A stretch of 41,043 bases of DNA. Source: Actinomycetota bacterium. GTDB lineage: Bacteria; Actinomycetota; Acidimicrobiia; IMCC26256; PALSA-610. Of the stretch, positions 1 through 8,551 are shown piece by piece (position 1 is the stretch's first letter; the number at the start of each line of letters is the position of its first letter). The notes beneath the pieces were generated by a model that was not told the DNA's origin, did not search any database, and saw only the letters and a list, made by a program, of their open reading frames with translations. The stretch spans positions 1-41,043 of the forward strand of contig PLBO01000057.1 in the NCBI GenBank assembly GCA_003134555.1. Reading direction: 5' to 3'. Made by a program: the position numbers and the translations under genes.

Positions 1-326
1 GCAACCACGTCACCGACGACGACGTTCAACGCCGGCCTGGTGGCGATCGCACCGGCCCAGTTGAGCGACGGCTCGATGCCGTGCATCGTGGCTTGCGTAG
101 CGTCGTAGTTCTGAGTGTCCACGTAGACCGTCTTCTCGGCCGTGAGACCGTTGCGAAGGTCGGACTTTGCTGCTGCGTCCTGCGCACGCGCACGCGCACC
201 CAGGAACGTCGGAATGGCGATTGCAATCAGAATGGCAATGATGAGTACAACGACCATCAACTCGATGAGCGTGAAACCCTGCTCATCGTCCCGACGGCGG
301 GAAAGAAAAGACTGAATTGAGCGCAC
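1..326 (-). CDS. Type IV prepilin, copy 1 (3' end outside window)
   Basis: This is a type IV pilin precursor cut by the left edge of the window. The start is a GTG at 326-324 with a Shine-Dalgarno AAGGGAG 8 bases upstream. The leader (MRSIQSFLSRRRDDEQG) is 17 residues and is followed by FTLIE, the class III prepilin cleavage site with Phe+1 and Glu+5, and then by the hydrophobic N-terminal helix. From Phe18 to the window edge (91 residues) the protein is identical to the second pilin at 504-995, while 9 of 17 leader residues differ. By family knowledge the leader is cut by a PilD-type peptidase and the subunit is assembled in the inner membrane. No peptidase gene is in the window. It may be the major pilin or a duplicate of it. 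Confidence 0.93.
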   Translation of the reverse strand, partial: MRSIQSFLSRRRDDEQGFTLIELMVVVLIIAILIAIAIPTFLGARARAQDAAAKSDLRNGLTAEKTVYVDTQNYDATQATMHGIEPSLNWAGAIATRPALNVVVGDVV

Positions 327-447
327 TGACAGACTCCCTTCGTGAGGCCCCGTGACTGTTCACGAGTGATCCTCGTCCGCGTGGTATCGACGATGAGGAT
401 TCGAACTTGAGTGAATGCGACTTATGCCATATCCGGGGGAAAAGCGA

Positions 448-475
448 GCGGGCCCGGGGAAATCCCCGGGCCCGC
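448..475 (-). terminator. Intrinsic terminator after prepilin copy 2
   Basis: A perfect 13-bp GC-rich inverted repeat (arms 448-460 and 463-475, two-base AA between them) lies 28 bases beyond the stop codon of the pilin at 504-995. On the minus strand it is followed by TCGCTTTTCC, a short U tract. It would stop transcription between the two pilin genes, so copy 1 probably needs its own promoter in the ~120 bases between the hairpin and its start. Confidence 0.8.
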
Positions 476-503
476 CATCGCTAACTGCGTCGTTGTTCGA
501 CGA

Positions 504-995
504 TTACCAGGTGGCACCGAGCGCCGCGATGAGCGCGGCGGTCGGGGCGGCCGGGCAGGCTGCCTTGCCGTAATACGTTCCAGCGGTGGCACCCGACGCG
601 ATGTCGCCGATCGAGAACACCGTCCCCGACTTCGAAGCCTCGTTGAGGCAAACGACACCCTTGTCGCCTGCAACCACGTCACCGACGACGACGTTCAACG
701 CCGGCCTGGTGGCGATCGCACCGGCCCAGTTGAGCGACGGCTCGATGCCGTGCATCGTGGCTTGCGTAGCGTCGTAGTTCTGAGTGTCCACGTAGACCGT
801 CTTCTCGGCCGTGAGACCGTTGCGAAGGTCGGACTTTGCTGCTGCGTCCTGCGCACGCGCACGCGCACCCAGGAACGTCGGAATGGCAATTGCAATCAGA
901 ATGGCAATGATGAGTACAACGACCATCAACTCGATTAGGGTGAAACCCTGCTCATCGTCCCCACGACGACGAGCAAGAGCCTTGAGAGTCTGCAC
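504..995 (-). CDS. Type IV prepilin, copy 2
   Basis: This is a complete 163-residue type IV prepilin. The GTG start at 995 has AAGGAGA 8 bases upstream. The 17-residue leader (MQTLKALARRRGDDEQG) is basic and ends in Gly before FTLIE, so Glu22 is the conserved Glu+5. A strongly hydrophobic helix follows to about residue 42. The globular part is small (about 110 residues) and has two cysteines, Cys116 and Cys147, which could form the C-terminal disulfide loop typical of pilins. It lies downstream of pilB, pilT and pilC and is followed by its own terminator. The gene is duplicated in tandem: copy 1 matches it at 287 of the first 290 bases of the window, and all three differences in coding sequence are silent. 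Confidence 0.95.
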   Translation of the reverse strand: MQTLKALARRRGDDEQGFTLIELMVVVLIIAILIAIAIPTFLGARARAQDAAAKSDLRNGLTAEKTVYVDTQNYDATQATMHGIEPSLNWAGAIATRPALNVVVGDVVAGDKGVVCLNEASKSGTVFSIGDIASGATAGTYYGKAACPAAPTAALIAALGATW

Positions 996-1142
996 TTGGG
1001 CTGTCTCCTTTGTGTGCGCCCGGAGGATCCGCCCCCGCGATTAGCGCTTCCCACTCATCGGCACCCGGCGCCGCCGTCTTGAACCCGCAAAGTGGTTCAT
1101 GACCTGGGTCACAAAACAGCACGCGTCGCGGCGGGGCGGGAG

Positions 1143-2363
1143 CTACTTGATGAGCTTGATGATGTTGAACATCGGCAGGTAGAGCGCGATGACCATGCCA
1201 CCGACGCAGATACCCATCACGACGATCAGCAAGGGCTCGATCAGCGACGTGAGCGCGTCGACCGTGGCCTCGACCTCTTGGTCGTAGAAGTCCGCGATCT
1301 TGTCGAGCATCTCGTCGAGGGCGCCGGTCTCCTCACCGACGGCCATCATCTGCACGACCATCGGCGGGAACACCGGGTGCTCCTCGAGCTTCTTCGACAG
1401 CGGATCGCCCCGTTTGACCGCACTTTGCGTGTCCCGCACCGCCGCCGCGACCACCGAGTTGCCCGCGGTCTCCGCGACGATGTCGAGCGACTCCAAGATC
1501 GGGACACCCGAGCGCACGAGCGCGGACAGCGTCCGGGAGAAGCGCGCGAGGGCCGTCTTGCGAACGAGCTTGCCGAAGATCGGCACCTTCAGCTTGATCG
1601 CGTCCCATTGCTTACGACCTTCCTCCGAGTTGATCCAGCGCTTGAACGCGAACGCGCCGCCGGCCTCGACCAGGAAGATCACGTACCAGAGCTTGCGGCA
1701 GACCTTCGAGATGTTGATGAGGATCTGCGTCGGCGCCGGCAGCGTTCCGCCCAGCTCCTTGTAGATCCCTTCGAACATCGGAATGACGAACAGCAGCATC
1801 GCGGTCACGATGATCAACACAAGGAACCCGACCACCATCGGGTAGGTCATGGCCGACTTGACCTTGCGCCGGAGCTCGACCTGCTTCTCGATCGTGTCCG
1901 CGAGGCGCATGAGCACGCTGTCGAGCGCGCCGCCGACCTCGCCAGCGCGCACCATCGACACGTAGAGGCGACCGAACGCCTTCGTGTGCTTCGACATCGC
2001 CTGCGAGAGCGACGACCCCTTCTCGACGTCCATGCGGACCTGGTTGACGATATCCGCCAGCGCCTTGCTCTCGGTCTGCTCGGCGAGGATGTTGAGCGAA
2101 CGCAGGAGCGAGAGACCCGAGTTGATCATCGTCGCGAACTGGCGCGAGAAGACCGCAACGTCCTTCAGCTTGACCCGGTCGGACAGGAACGGGATCTTCA
2201 GGTCTTTCTTGAAGGCCGTGCCGCCCTGCTGCTGGATCTCGATGGGCACGTAGCCCATCGAACGAAGCTTGCTGACGACGAGCTGGGCGTTCTCGGCTTC
2301 GAGCGATCCCTCGACGAGCTTGCCGCTCTTGTCCTTGACCTTGTACTGGAACGTTTCGGGCAT
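1143..2363 (-). CDS. pilC: Type IV pilus inner-membrane platform protein PilC (GspF family)
   Basis: This 406-residue polytopic membrane protein is the platform that couples the PilB and PilT motors to pilin insertion and removal. The N-terminus (ETFQYKVKDKSGKLVEGSLEA) is the usual opening of PilC/GspF. Two T2SSF domains follow, at about residues 70-195 and 275-395, each ending in a long hydrophobic helix (for example PMVVGFLVLIIVTAMLLFV and the C-terminal LLIVVMGICVGGMVIALYLP). Length and layout are normal for the family. The ATG is 6 bases downstream of the pilT stop codon, so the two are probably co-transcribed and coupled. Confidence 0.96.
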   Translation of the reverse strand: MPETFQYKVKDKSGKLVEGSLEAENAQLVVSKLRSMGYVPIEIQQQGGTAFKKDLKIPFLSDRVKLKDVAVFSRQFATMINSGLSLLRSLNILAEQTESKALADIVNQVRMDVEKGSSLSQAMSKHTKAFGRLYVSMVRAGEVGGALDSVLMRLADTIEKQVELRRKVKSAMTYPMVVGFLVLIIVTAMLLFVIPMFEGIYKELGGTLPAPTQILINISKVCRKLWYVIFLVEAGGAFAFKRWINSEEGRKQWDAIKLKVPIFGKLVRKTALARFSRTLSALVRSGVPILESLDIVAETAGNSVVAAAVRDTQSAVKRGDPLSKKLEEHPVFPPMVVQMMAVGEETGALDEMLDKIADFYDQEVEATVDALTSLIEPLLIVVMGICVGGMVIALYLPMFNIIKLIK

Positions 2364-2369
2364 GGTTGA

Positions 2370-3929
2370 TCAGCCGTTCATCAGTCGGCGGAGATCTTCC
2401 TCGTTCGCGCAGCGCTCGAGCGCGACGTCGAGCGAGATGCGACGGCTCTTCACGAGCTGCGCGAGCGACATGTCCATCGTGACCATGCCGTAGCGACCGC
2501 CCGCCTGGAGCATCGAATAGATCTGGTGGGTCTTGCCTTCACGGATGAGGTTGCGGATCGCAGGAGTCGCGACCATCACCTCGCACGCCACCGCTCGGCC
2601 TTGACCGTCGACGGTAGGGAGGAGCTGTTGCGTGCAGATGCCCTGCAGCGCGGCCGCGAGCTGCACCCGCACCTGCTGCTGCTGGTGCGCGGGGAACACG
2701 TCGATCACACGGTCGATCGACTGCGGGGCGTCCTGCGTGTGCAAGGTCGCGAACACGAGGTGGCCGGTCTCGGCCGCGGTCAGCGCGGTCGAGATCGTCT
2801 CGAGGTCGCGCATTTCGCCGACGAGGATGACGTCGGGGTCCTGGCGCAAGACGTGCTTCAGGGCGTTGGCGAAGGAGTGCGTGTCCTCGCCGACTTCGCG
2901 CTGGTTGATCAGCGAGCGCTTGTGCGAGTGGAGGAACTCGATCGGGTCCTCGACGGTCATGATGTGCACCGACCGCTCGCGGTTCACGATGTCGATCAGG
3001 GACGCCAACGTGGTCGACTTCCCCGAACCCGTCGGTCCGGTCACGAGAACCAGACCACGCGGCATGTGCGCCCAGGCCTGCACCGCGGGTGCGATGCCGA
3101 GCCGTTCGAAGTCGACGATGTCGTACGGGATCGCACGCATCACGCAGCCGACCGAGTCGCGCTGCACGAACACGTTCACGCGAAAGCGTCCGCGACCCGG
3201 CAACGCGTACGACGTGTCGAGCTCGAGTTCGTTCTCGAACTTCTCCCGCTGCTTCTGCGTCAGGATCGAGAAAACCATCTGCCGGATCTGCGAGCCGTTG
3301 AAGATCGGCAGGTCCGTGACCGGGCGTAGATCGCCGTTCACGCGGATGACCGGCGGCGAGCCCGACGCGAGGTGGAGGTCGGAACCGCCCCACTGGATGA
3401 CGAGGTCGAGGAGATCGTTGATGTGCAGCTCGTCTTCGAGTTGCTCCTCGCCGACCACGACGTTCGATCCGAACTCTGACACCTCGCCGGCGCCGTCGCC
3501 GTAGATCATCGTGATCGCGCGCATGAGCTCGCCGCGGTCGGCCACCGCCGGGATGACCTCGAACGTGGTCGCGTGACCGACTGCGGTCAGCGCGCTGTCA
3601 CTCGGCGGCTCCGCGAACGCGACGACGAGCTTTTGACCCTCGAAGTCGACCGGTACCGCAACGAATTGACGAGCGAGCTCGGCCGAGAGCGTCTCGGGGG
3701 CGTCTTGGTGGATCGGCGTCTCGAGGAAGTCGACGAACCGCACCCCCATCTGCTCGGCGAGCGCGGCCGTGAGGTCCTTGCTGCCGACGAGTGCCAGCCG
3801 CAAGAGCACGGACGGCAGCGGTTCCTTCTTGCGCTCCGACTCCTCGATCGCTTGCTCGAGGTCGTCTCGCGACAGAACGTGTCGGTCGACGAGCGTCTCG
3901 CCGAATCGTCGCGCCTGGTTGGCCAGCAT
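2370..3929 (-). CDS. pilT: PilT-type retraction ATPase with N-terminal MshEN-like domain
   Basis: This 519-residue hexameric secretion ATPase carries PilT hallmarks: Walker A GPTGSGKST at about 298-306, an acidic Asp box (TVEDPIEF), Walker B/His-box sequence (DPDVILVGEMRD, then GHLVFATLHT), and the PilT signature AIRNLIREGK near residue 470. It powers pilus retraction. Ordinary PilT proteins are about 350 residues. Here about 145 extra N-terminal residues resemble the MshEN/T2SSE_N module normally found in PilB, with a linker to about residue 165. The MshEN repeat is degenerate (RFGETLVDRHVLS, with His where the consensus has Gly). The ATG is supported by GGGGGA 8 bases upstream. It lies between pilB and pilC, 100 bases after pilB. 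Confidence 0.94.
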   Translation of the reverse strand: MLANQARRFGETLVDRHVLSRDDLEQAIEESERKKEPLPSVLLRLALVGSKDLTAALAEQMGVRFVDFLETPIHQDAPETLSAELARQFVAVPVDFEGQKLVVAFAEPPSDSALTAVGHATTFEVIPAVADRGELMRAITMIYGDGAGEVSEFGSNVVVGEEQLEDELHINDLLDLVIQWGGSDLHLASGSPPVIRVNGDLRPVTDLPIFNGSQIRQMVFSILTQKQREKFENELELDTSYALPGRGRFRVNVFVQRDSVGCVMRAIPYDIVDFERLGIAPAVQAWAHMPRGLVLVTGPTGSGKSTTLASLIDIVNRERSVHIMTVEDPIEFLHSHKRSLINQREVGEDTHSFANALKHVLRQDPDVILVGEMRDLETISTALTAAETGHLVFATLHTQDAPQSIDRVIDVFPAHQQQQVRVQLAAALQGICTQQLLPTVDGQGRAVACEVMVATPAIRNLIREGKTHQIYSMLQAGGRYGMVTMDMSLAQLVKSRRISLDVALERCANEEDLRRLMNG

Positions 3930-4029
3930 GGGTGCAGTCCCCCGTCAGAAGCTGTCGGACTGACCTGATATCGGCGACACATAGGCCCCGCTGTAGATCA
4001 GCGGCAACCAAAATTGTGCGGCCGGCGCC

Positions 4030-5712
4030 TCAGGCAACGACCCGGAAGATCTCCTGCAGCGAGGTCAGGCCCTTCGCGGCCTTCCGAAGGCCGTCGGAGC
4101 GCATCGACACCATGCCCTGCATCAATGCCACTTTTTGGAGGTCTTCGGACGAACGCCGCTCGATGACGAGTCGCTCGAGCTCCTCCGACATGACCAGGAC
4201 CTCGTGGATGCCGAAGCGGCCGCGGTAGCCGGTGCGCCCGCACGACCCGCAGCCGATTGCCCGGTTCAACATCGGCCATTCCCCCGCCTCGAGCTCCTCG
4301 GCGGGCCAGCCGGCTTCGTTGAGCTCGGCCTCGGTCGGTTGGTAGGGCTCCTTGCACTTGTCGCAGAGCTTGCGGGCAAGTCGCTGGGCCACCACGCAGT
4401 CGAGCGCGCTGGTCACGAGGAACGGCTCGACTCCCATCTCGACGAGCCGCATCGGTGTGGAGGCGGCGTCGTTCGTGTGCAGCGTCGAGAGCACGAGGTG
4501 ACCGGTGAGCGCGGCCTCGATGCCGATGACGGCCGTTTCCTTGTCGCGGATCTCACCGACGAGGACGATGTCGGGGTCGGCGCGCAGGATCGAGCGGAGG
4601 GCGCCCGCGAAGGTCAGGCCGGCCTTCGGGTGGATCTGCACCTGGTTGATTCCCGCCAGCCGGTACTCGACCGGGTCCTCGACCGTGATGATGTTGCGGT
4701 CGGGTGTGTTCAGCTGGTTGAGCGTCGAATAGAGCGTCGTCGACTTGCCCGAACCGGTCGGACCGGTGACGAGGATCGTGCCGTACGGCTTGGTGTAACA
4801 GGCCTCGAATCGCGCGAGCGCCTCGGGCAGGAAGCCGAGATCCTCGAGCTTGAGCACAGCTTGGCTCTTGTCGAGGATGCGCATCACGACCTTCTCGCCG
4901 TACACGGTCGGAAGGGTCGCGACGCGCAGGTCGATGCTCCGGCCGCTCACCTTCATCGTGATCCGACCATCTTGAGGCAGCCGTCGTTCGGCGATGTTGA
5001 TGTCGGCCATGACCTTCAGGCGGGAGATCACACCGGCCTGGATGCTGCGCGGCGATCGCATGACCTCGTGCAGCACACCGTCGATCCGGAACCGGATGCG
5101 TAGGTCGGTCTCGTTCGGCTCGACGTGGATGTCGGATGCCCGGTCGTTGACGGCCTGGTTGACGAGCAGGTTGACGAACTTGACGATCGGTGCGTCCTCG
5201 ATGATCTCCGAGAGCCCCGAGAGATCTGTCTCCTCGTCGGCCTCGTCGGTCGCGGCTTGCATGACCTCGTCGACTTCGCCGTCGACCCGGAAGAACCGCT
5301 CGATCGTCTCGATGATCTGGCTGGCCGTCGCGACGACGGTGCGGACCTCCGCGCCGGCGAGTGCCCGGATGTCGTCGACTGCGAAGACGTTGGACGGATC
5401 GGCCATCGCGACGACGAGCTTGCCGTCCTCCCAGCCGATCGGGATGGCCTGGTAACGGCGGGCGAGCGACTCGCTGACGAGCGCCGCGACCGATCCGTCG
5501 ATCGTCCGGTCGTTGAGATCGACGAACTCCAGACCGACCTGACGCGCCAGCGTGCGGACAAGCTCCGCTTCGGAGATCGTGCCCTGCTCGATGAGCAAGC
5601 GGCCCAACGGCTTGCCGCTGCGCGCCTGTTCTGCGACCGCCGCGTCGAGCTGGGCCTCCGTGAGGAGTCCCTCGTCGATCAGTAGCGAGCCGAGTGGCGT
5701 TCCGTCCGACAC
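4030..5712 (-). CDS. pilB: Type IV pilus extension ATPase PilB (GspE family)
   Basis: This 560-residue extension motor has an N-terminal MshEN domain (about 5-140) with two clear LG-x-L-L-x-x-x-G repeats (PLGSLLIDEG and PLGRLLIEQG), the pattern known in other PilB/MshE proteins to bind cyclic di-GMP. The ATPase core has Walker A GPTGSGKST at 317-325, an Asp box (TVEDPVEYR), Walker B (DPDIVLVGEIRD) and a His box (GHLVLSTLHTND). The tetracysteine zinc site of PilB/GspE is present as CDKC and CGSC. The start is GTG with GGGAGGGCGG upstream. Regulation by c-di-GMP is inferred from the domain; no cyclase is visible in the window. Confidence 0.96.
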   Translation of the reverse strand: MSDGTPLGSLLIDEGLLTEAQLDAAVAEQARSGKPLGRLLIEQGTISEAELVRTLARQVGLEFVDLNDRTIDGSVAALVSESLARRYQAIPIGWEDGKLVVAMADPSNVFAVDDIRALAGAEVRTVVATASQIIETIERFFRVDGEVDEVMQAATDEADEETDLSGLSEIIEDAPIVKFVNLLVNQAVNDRASDIHVEPNETDLRIRFRIDGVLHEVMRSPRSIQAGVISRLKVMADINIAERRLPQDGRITMKVSGRSIDLRVATLPTVYGEKVVMRILDKSQAVLKLEDLGFLPEALARFEACYTKPYGTILVTGPTGSGKSTTLYSTLNQLNTPDRNIITVEDPVEYRLAGINQVQIHPKAGLTFAGALRSILRADPDIVLVGEIRDKETAVIGIEAALTGHLVLSTLHTNDAASTPMRLVEMGVEPFLVTSALDCVVAQRLARKLCDKCKEPYQPTEAELNEAGWPAEELEAGEWPMLNRAIGCGSCGRTGYRGRFGIHEVLVMSEELERLVIERRSSEDLQKVALMQGMVSMRSDGLRKAAKGLTSLQEIFRVVA

Positions 5713-5826
5713 AACCGCACCGCCCTCCCCTTCGCGCGAACGCTGGGAGTATCGGCATTGCGCGCGCTCCGCTGTATTGGGATCTCACTCTCCGCGCGAA
5801 GAATGCGGTGCGGAGCGGCGCTTCGG

Positions 5827-6630
5827 TCAGGCGTCCCGGAGGCCGGAAAAGGCGCTCAGGTACCGGCCTTTGTCGGCCGGGTCGAACTCGCGCTCCAGGT
5901 CGTCGGCGACTCCCCCGGTCGGACCAGGGTGCGGCGACTCGACGCCGGGGCCGTACGGCGCCTCCGGTGCGACTTCGACCGGGCGCTTGCGCGTCGCCTC
6001 GCGTCGGGCCGCGGGAGTAGCCGGTGTCGGACCGACGTCGACGGCGCCCGCGTCGACCAGGGCGAGGATCGCATGGCAGACCTCGAGCACCTGGCGGCTG
6101 GTCTTGCGAGCGAGATCGCGCACATTGCGCCGGCCGTCGATCGCCACGACGAGCTGCCAGCGCTCACGGTCGAGCGTCAGTTCGCCGACGCTCAGCTCTT
6201 CGGTGAGCCGGATCCGGCATTCGAGTGACGGGATCACGGCCTGGATCTCGCGCCATTCCTCGACCAGCCGGGCGAGCTCGTCGATTGCCGCCTCGAGATC
6301 GACCGTCTCGGCACACGCCCACGGCGGTTTCTCGGGCCCGAACCGGAACGCTCCGTCTTCGGCGCGCTCGACCGCGAAGCAGATGTCGACGACGCGCGCG
6401 AGCAACGCCGGTGCATCGGTGAGTGGTTCACCCGCGTCACTCGACTCCGCGGCGCAGCATCGGCCCTCCACGAAGTACACGACCGCCGACGAGTTCGCCG
6501 CGTCGAGCCAGAGCGCACCCGTCTTGCGCGAGTGCGCGAGCAGGCGCAGCAGCTCCGGCAGAGCAAGCGTTTCGAGTGTTCCTTGCAGCACGACGGTTCC
6601 CCCCGACGACTCGGATTGTCTCCGTCCCAT
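5827..6630 (-). CDS. DUF4388 (PATAN) domain protein next to pilB
   Basis: This soluble protein of about 267 residues opens with a PATAN/DUF4388 domain (LQGTLETLALPELLRLLAHSR, then KTGALWLD and VVYFVEGRCCAAES), covering roughly residues 15-120. A second part with a winged-helix-like feel (IDGRRNVRDLARKTSRQVLE) and a Pro-rich, charged tail follow. In cyanobacteria PATAN proteins are known partners of pilus motor proteins. The position here, directly before pilB, suggests a regulator of the pilus motor, but that is inference. I use ATG 6630; GTG 6591, just before LQGTLETL and preceded by GGGGGGA, is an equally credible start and would give 254 residues. No receiver domain is present. Confidence 0.82.
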   Translation of the reverse strand: MGRRQSESSGGTVVLQGTLETLALPELLRLLAHSRKTGALWLDAANSSAVVYFVEGRCCAAESSDAGEPLTDAPALLARVVDICFAVERAEDGAFRFGPEKPPWACAETVDLEAAIDELARLVEEWREIQAVIPSLECRIRLTEELSVGELTLDRERWQLVVAIDGRRNVRDLARKTSRQVLEVCHAILALVDAGAVDVGPTPATPAARREATRKRPVEVAPEAPYGPGVESPHPGPTGGVADDLEREFDPADKGRYLSAFSGLRDA

Positions 6631-6689
6631 CGACGGAGAGGGCCGCGCGCCTTGAGCGCGAACCCGTGCGGATCGCAGGAGCGCCCGGT

Positions 6690-7529
6690 TCAGGCCGGCG
6701 GGGCGGGGCGCAGCACGTGCTCGGCGGCGGCCCGCATCGCCGCGATCGGCGCCGCGCGCCCGGTCCAGCGCTCGATCTGGAGCGCGGCCTGGTGCACCAA
6801 CATTCCGAGCCCGTCGACGACCACCGCCCCCCGGTCGCGGGCCCCGCGTAGCAGCGCCGTCTCGAGCGGGTGGTACACGAGATCGGCGAGGACCTGGCCC
6901 GCATGCAACGCCTCGAGGGGCAAGGGCAACTCCTCGGCACCCATTCCGACCGGGGTGGCGTTTACGACACAGGCCGCCTCTGCCGCGACCCGGGACCGTT
7001 CGTCCCAAGGCACGGCGGTTCCCGCGGCGAGCCCGGCCGCCACCGCGGCGGCATCGGGTTTGCGGGCGCACACCACGACGCGCGCGCCGGCGCGGCCCAA
7101 CGCGCGCGCGACCGCTCGCGCCGCGCCACCCGCGCCGAGCACGACGACAGAAGCACCGGTCGGGTCGTGACCCGCGTCGCGCAGCGATCGCATGAAGCCT
7201 TCACCGTCGGTCGAATCGCCGACGAGACGACCGTGGGCGCCCATCGACACCGTGTTCACGCTGTGCAGGGCGGCCGCGTCGGGCGAGAGCTCGTCGCAAC
7301 ACGCGGCGGCCGCCGACTTGTGGGGCATGGTCACCGAGAGCCCGGCCAAGTCGAGCACGCGCATTGCCTCGAGCGCGCCGCGCGTTCCGCCGTCGGGGAC
7401 TTCGAAGGCGACGTACACCCAGTCGAGCCCGAGCTCGCGATACGCCGCGTTGTGCAACACCGGCGACAGGGAGTGCCGTACGGGATCGCCGATGACCGCG
7501 GCAACCCTCGTCGATCCGGTGATCGTCAA
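6690..7529 (-). CDS. aroE: Shikimate dehydrogenase
   Basis: This 279-residue enzyme reduces 3-dehydroshikimate to shikimate with NADPH in aromatic amino acid synthesis. The substrate-binding half shows HSLSPVLHNAAY and the catalytic Lys in SVTMPHKSAA; the paired Asp lies in GDSTDGEGF. The nucleotide-binding half has the glycine-rich GAGGAARAVARAL loop and NATPVGM, with GLGMLVHQAALQ near the end. Length is normal. The best start is a TTG at 7529 that overlaps the mltG stop codon (TTGA), matching the overlapping style of neighbouring genes; no ATG or GTG is available nearby. The mltG-aroE order is common in Actinomycetota. Confidence 0.94.
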   Translation of the reverse strand: MTITGSTRVAAVIGDPVRHSLSPVLHNAAYRELGLDWVYVAFEVPDGGTRGALEAMRVLDLAGLSVTMPHKSAAAACCDELSPDAAALHSVNTVSMGAHGRLVGDSTDGEGFMRSLRDAGHDPTGASVVVLGAGGAARAVARALGRAGARVVVCARKPDAAAVAAGLAAGTAVPWDERSRVAAEAACVVNATPVGMGAEELPLPLEALHAGQVLADLVYHPLETALLRGARDRGAVVVDGLGMLVHQAALQIERWTGRAAPIAAMRAAAEHVLRPAPPA

Positions 7530-8551
7530 AACGCGCCGTTCTTCTTCGCCAGGGCGATATTCGCCTCGTGTTCCTGCAGCGTGTTGGCAAACGCGGTGTG
7601 GCCCTGCTTGTCGATGACGACGTAGTAGAGGAACGACGACTGCGCCGGCGACAGCGCGGCCTTCAGCGACGCGGAGCTCACGGCGGCGATCGGCGTCGGC
7701 GGCAAGCCCGCGTGCTCGTACGTGTTGTACGGCGAGTCGATCACTTTGTCCTTGTCGGAAAGCACTCGATTGCGAGGGTCGCCGCGGGCGTAGATGAGCG
7801 TCGCGTCGATCTGCAGCGGCATTCCGCGCGCGAGCCGGTTGTAGATGACCGATGCGATGAGCGGCCGGTCGGCGTCGATCTTGGCCTCCGACTCGACGAG
7901 CGACGCGACCTTGATGATGTCGTACGCGGTGTGACCCTGAACATTGGCGTTGGCGAGGCCGAGCACCAGCGCGCGCTTCTCGAACGTCTGCACCAGCGTC
8001 GACAGAATCAGGATCTCGTCCTCGTCGGCCGAGATGTTGTAGGTGTCGGGCCACAGCAGACCCTCGAGGTTGTTGGTGCCTTGTGGTTCGAACGCGGAGC
8101 GGACCGCGTTGTTCTGCGTCGCTTCGACGAACGGGTCGACGGCCTGGCCGGGCAGACTCCCGACCCGCGCCGCGATCTGCTTCAGCCAGAAACCGGGCGG
8201 GATCGTCAACTTCACGTACGCGACGTGGGGTCCTTTCTTCAGCATCTTCACGGCCGAGCTCACACCCATGTTCTTGCGGAGCTCGTAGGTACCCGCCTTG
8301 AAGTTCGAGTCGCCATGCAGGCGGGAGTAGACGTTGAAGACCCACGACGGCCCGATCACGCCCCGGTGCGAGAGCTCGTTGCCGATGCAGGGCACGCCGC
8401 AGCCGCGTGCGATCTGCACCTCCACGTTGGTGCCGGCGCCGCCGGGAGCGGCGAGCTGCCACCAGAACCACACCCCGCCCGCCGCGAGCGTGACCAACGG
8501 AACCACGACCAGGACGATGAGCACGAGCGCGGTACGACGGCCGCGGCTCAC
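7526..8551 (-). CDS. mltG: Endolytic murein transglycosylase MltG (YceG-like)
   Basis: This 341-residue protein is anchored by one N-terminal membrane helix (about residues 8-32, ALVLIVLVVVPLVTLAAGGV). It is followed by a LysM-like region and the YceG catalytic domain outside the cell. The conserved stretch around the catalytic Glu is present (KVASLVESEAKI), as are VIYNRL and SPYNTYEHAGLPPTPI. It cuts nascent peptidoglycan strands and helps end glycan elongation. The GTG start overlaps the ruvX stop as GTGA, indicating translational coupling. Length is close to that of other family members. Confidence 0.95.
   Translation of the reverse strand: MSRGRRTALVLIVLVVVPLVTLAAGGVWFWWQLAAPGGAGTNVEVQIARGCGVPCIGNELSHRGVIGPSWVFNVYSRLHGDSNFKAGTYELRKNMGVSSAVKMLKKGPHVAYVKLTIPPGFWLKQIAARVGSLPGQAVDPFVEATQNNAVRSAFEPQGTNNLEGLLWPDTYNISADEDEILILSTLVQTFEKRALVLGLANANVQGHTAYDIIKVASLVESEAKIDADRPLIASVIYNRLARGMPLQIDATLIYARGDPRNRVLSDKDKVIDSPYNTYEHAGLPPTPIAAVSSASLKAALSPAQSSFLYYVVIDKQGHTAFANTLQEHEANIALAKKNGAF

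Noticed and set aside
385-420. A T-loop-like sequence (GTTCGAATCC on the minus strand) upstream of pilin copy 1, suggesting a tRNA or tRNA remnant
   Set aside because: The flanking bases do not form a 5-bp T stem and no acceptor or anticodon arm can be drawn.
1092-2369. Long plus-strand ORF opposite pilC (425 codons), and similar long ORFs opposite alaS, hisS, rel, secD and others
   Set aside because: They are antisense shadows of well-identified genes; the products are Arg/Asp/His/Val-rich with no recognisable motifs, as expected for the reverse of high-GC codon use.
5827-7071. A 414-residue version of the DUF4388 protein starting inside aroE
   Set aside because: The extra N-terminal part overlaps aroE in another frame and is Arg/Gly/Ala-rich without motifs; the conserved domain begins after 6630.
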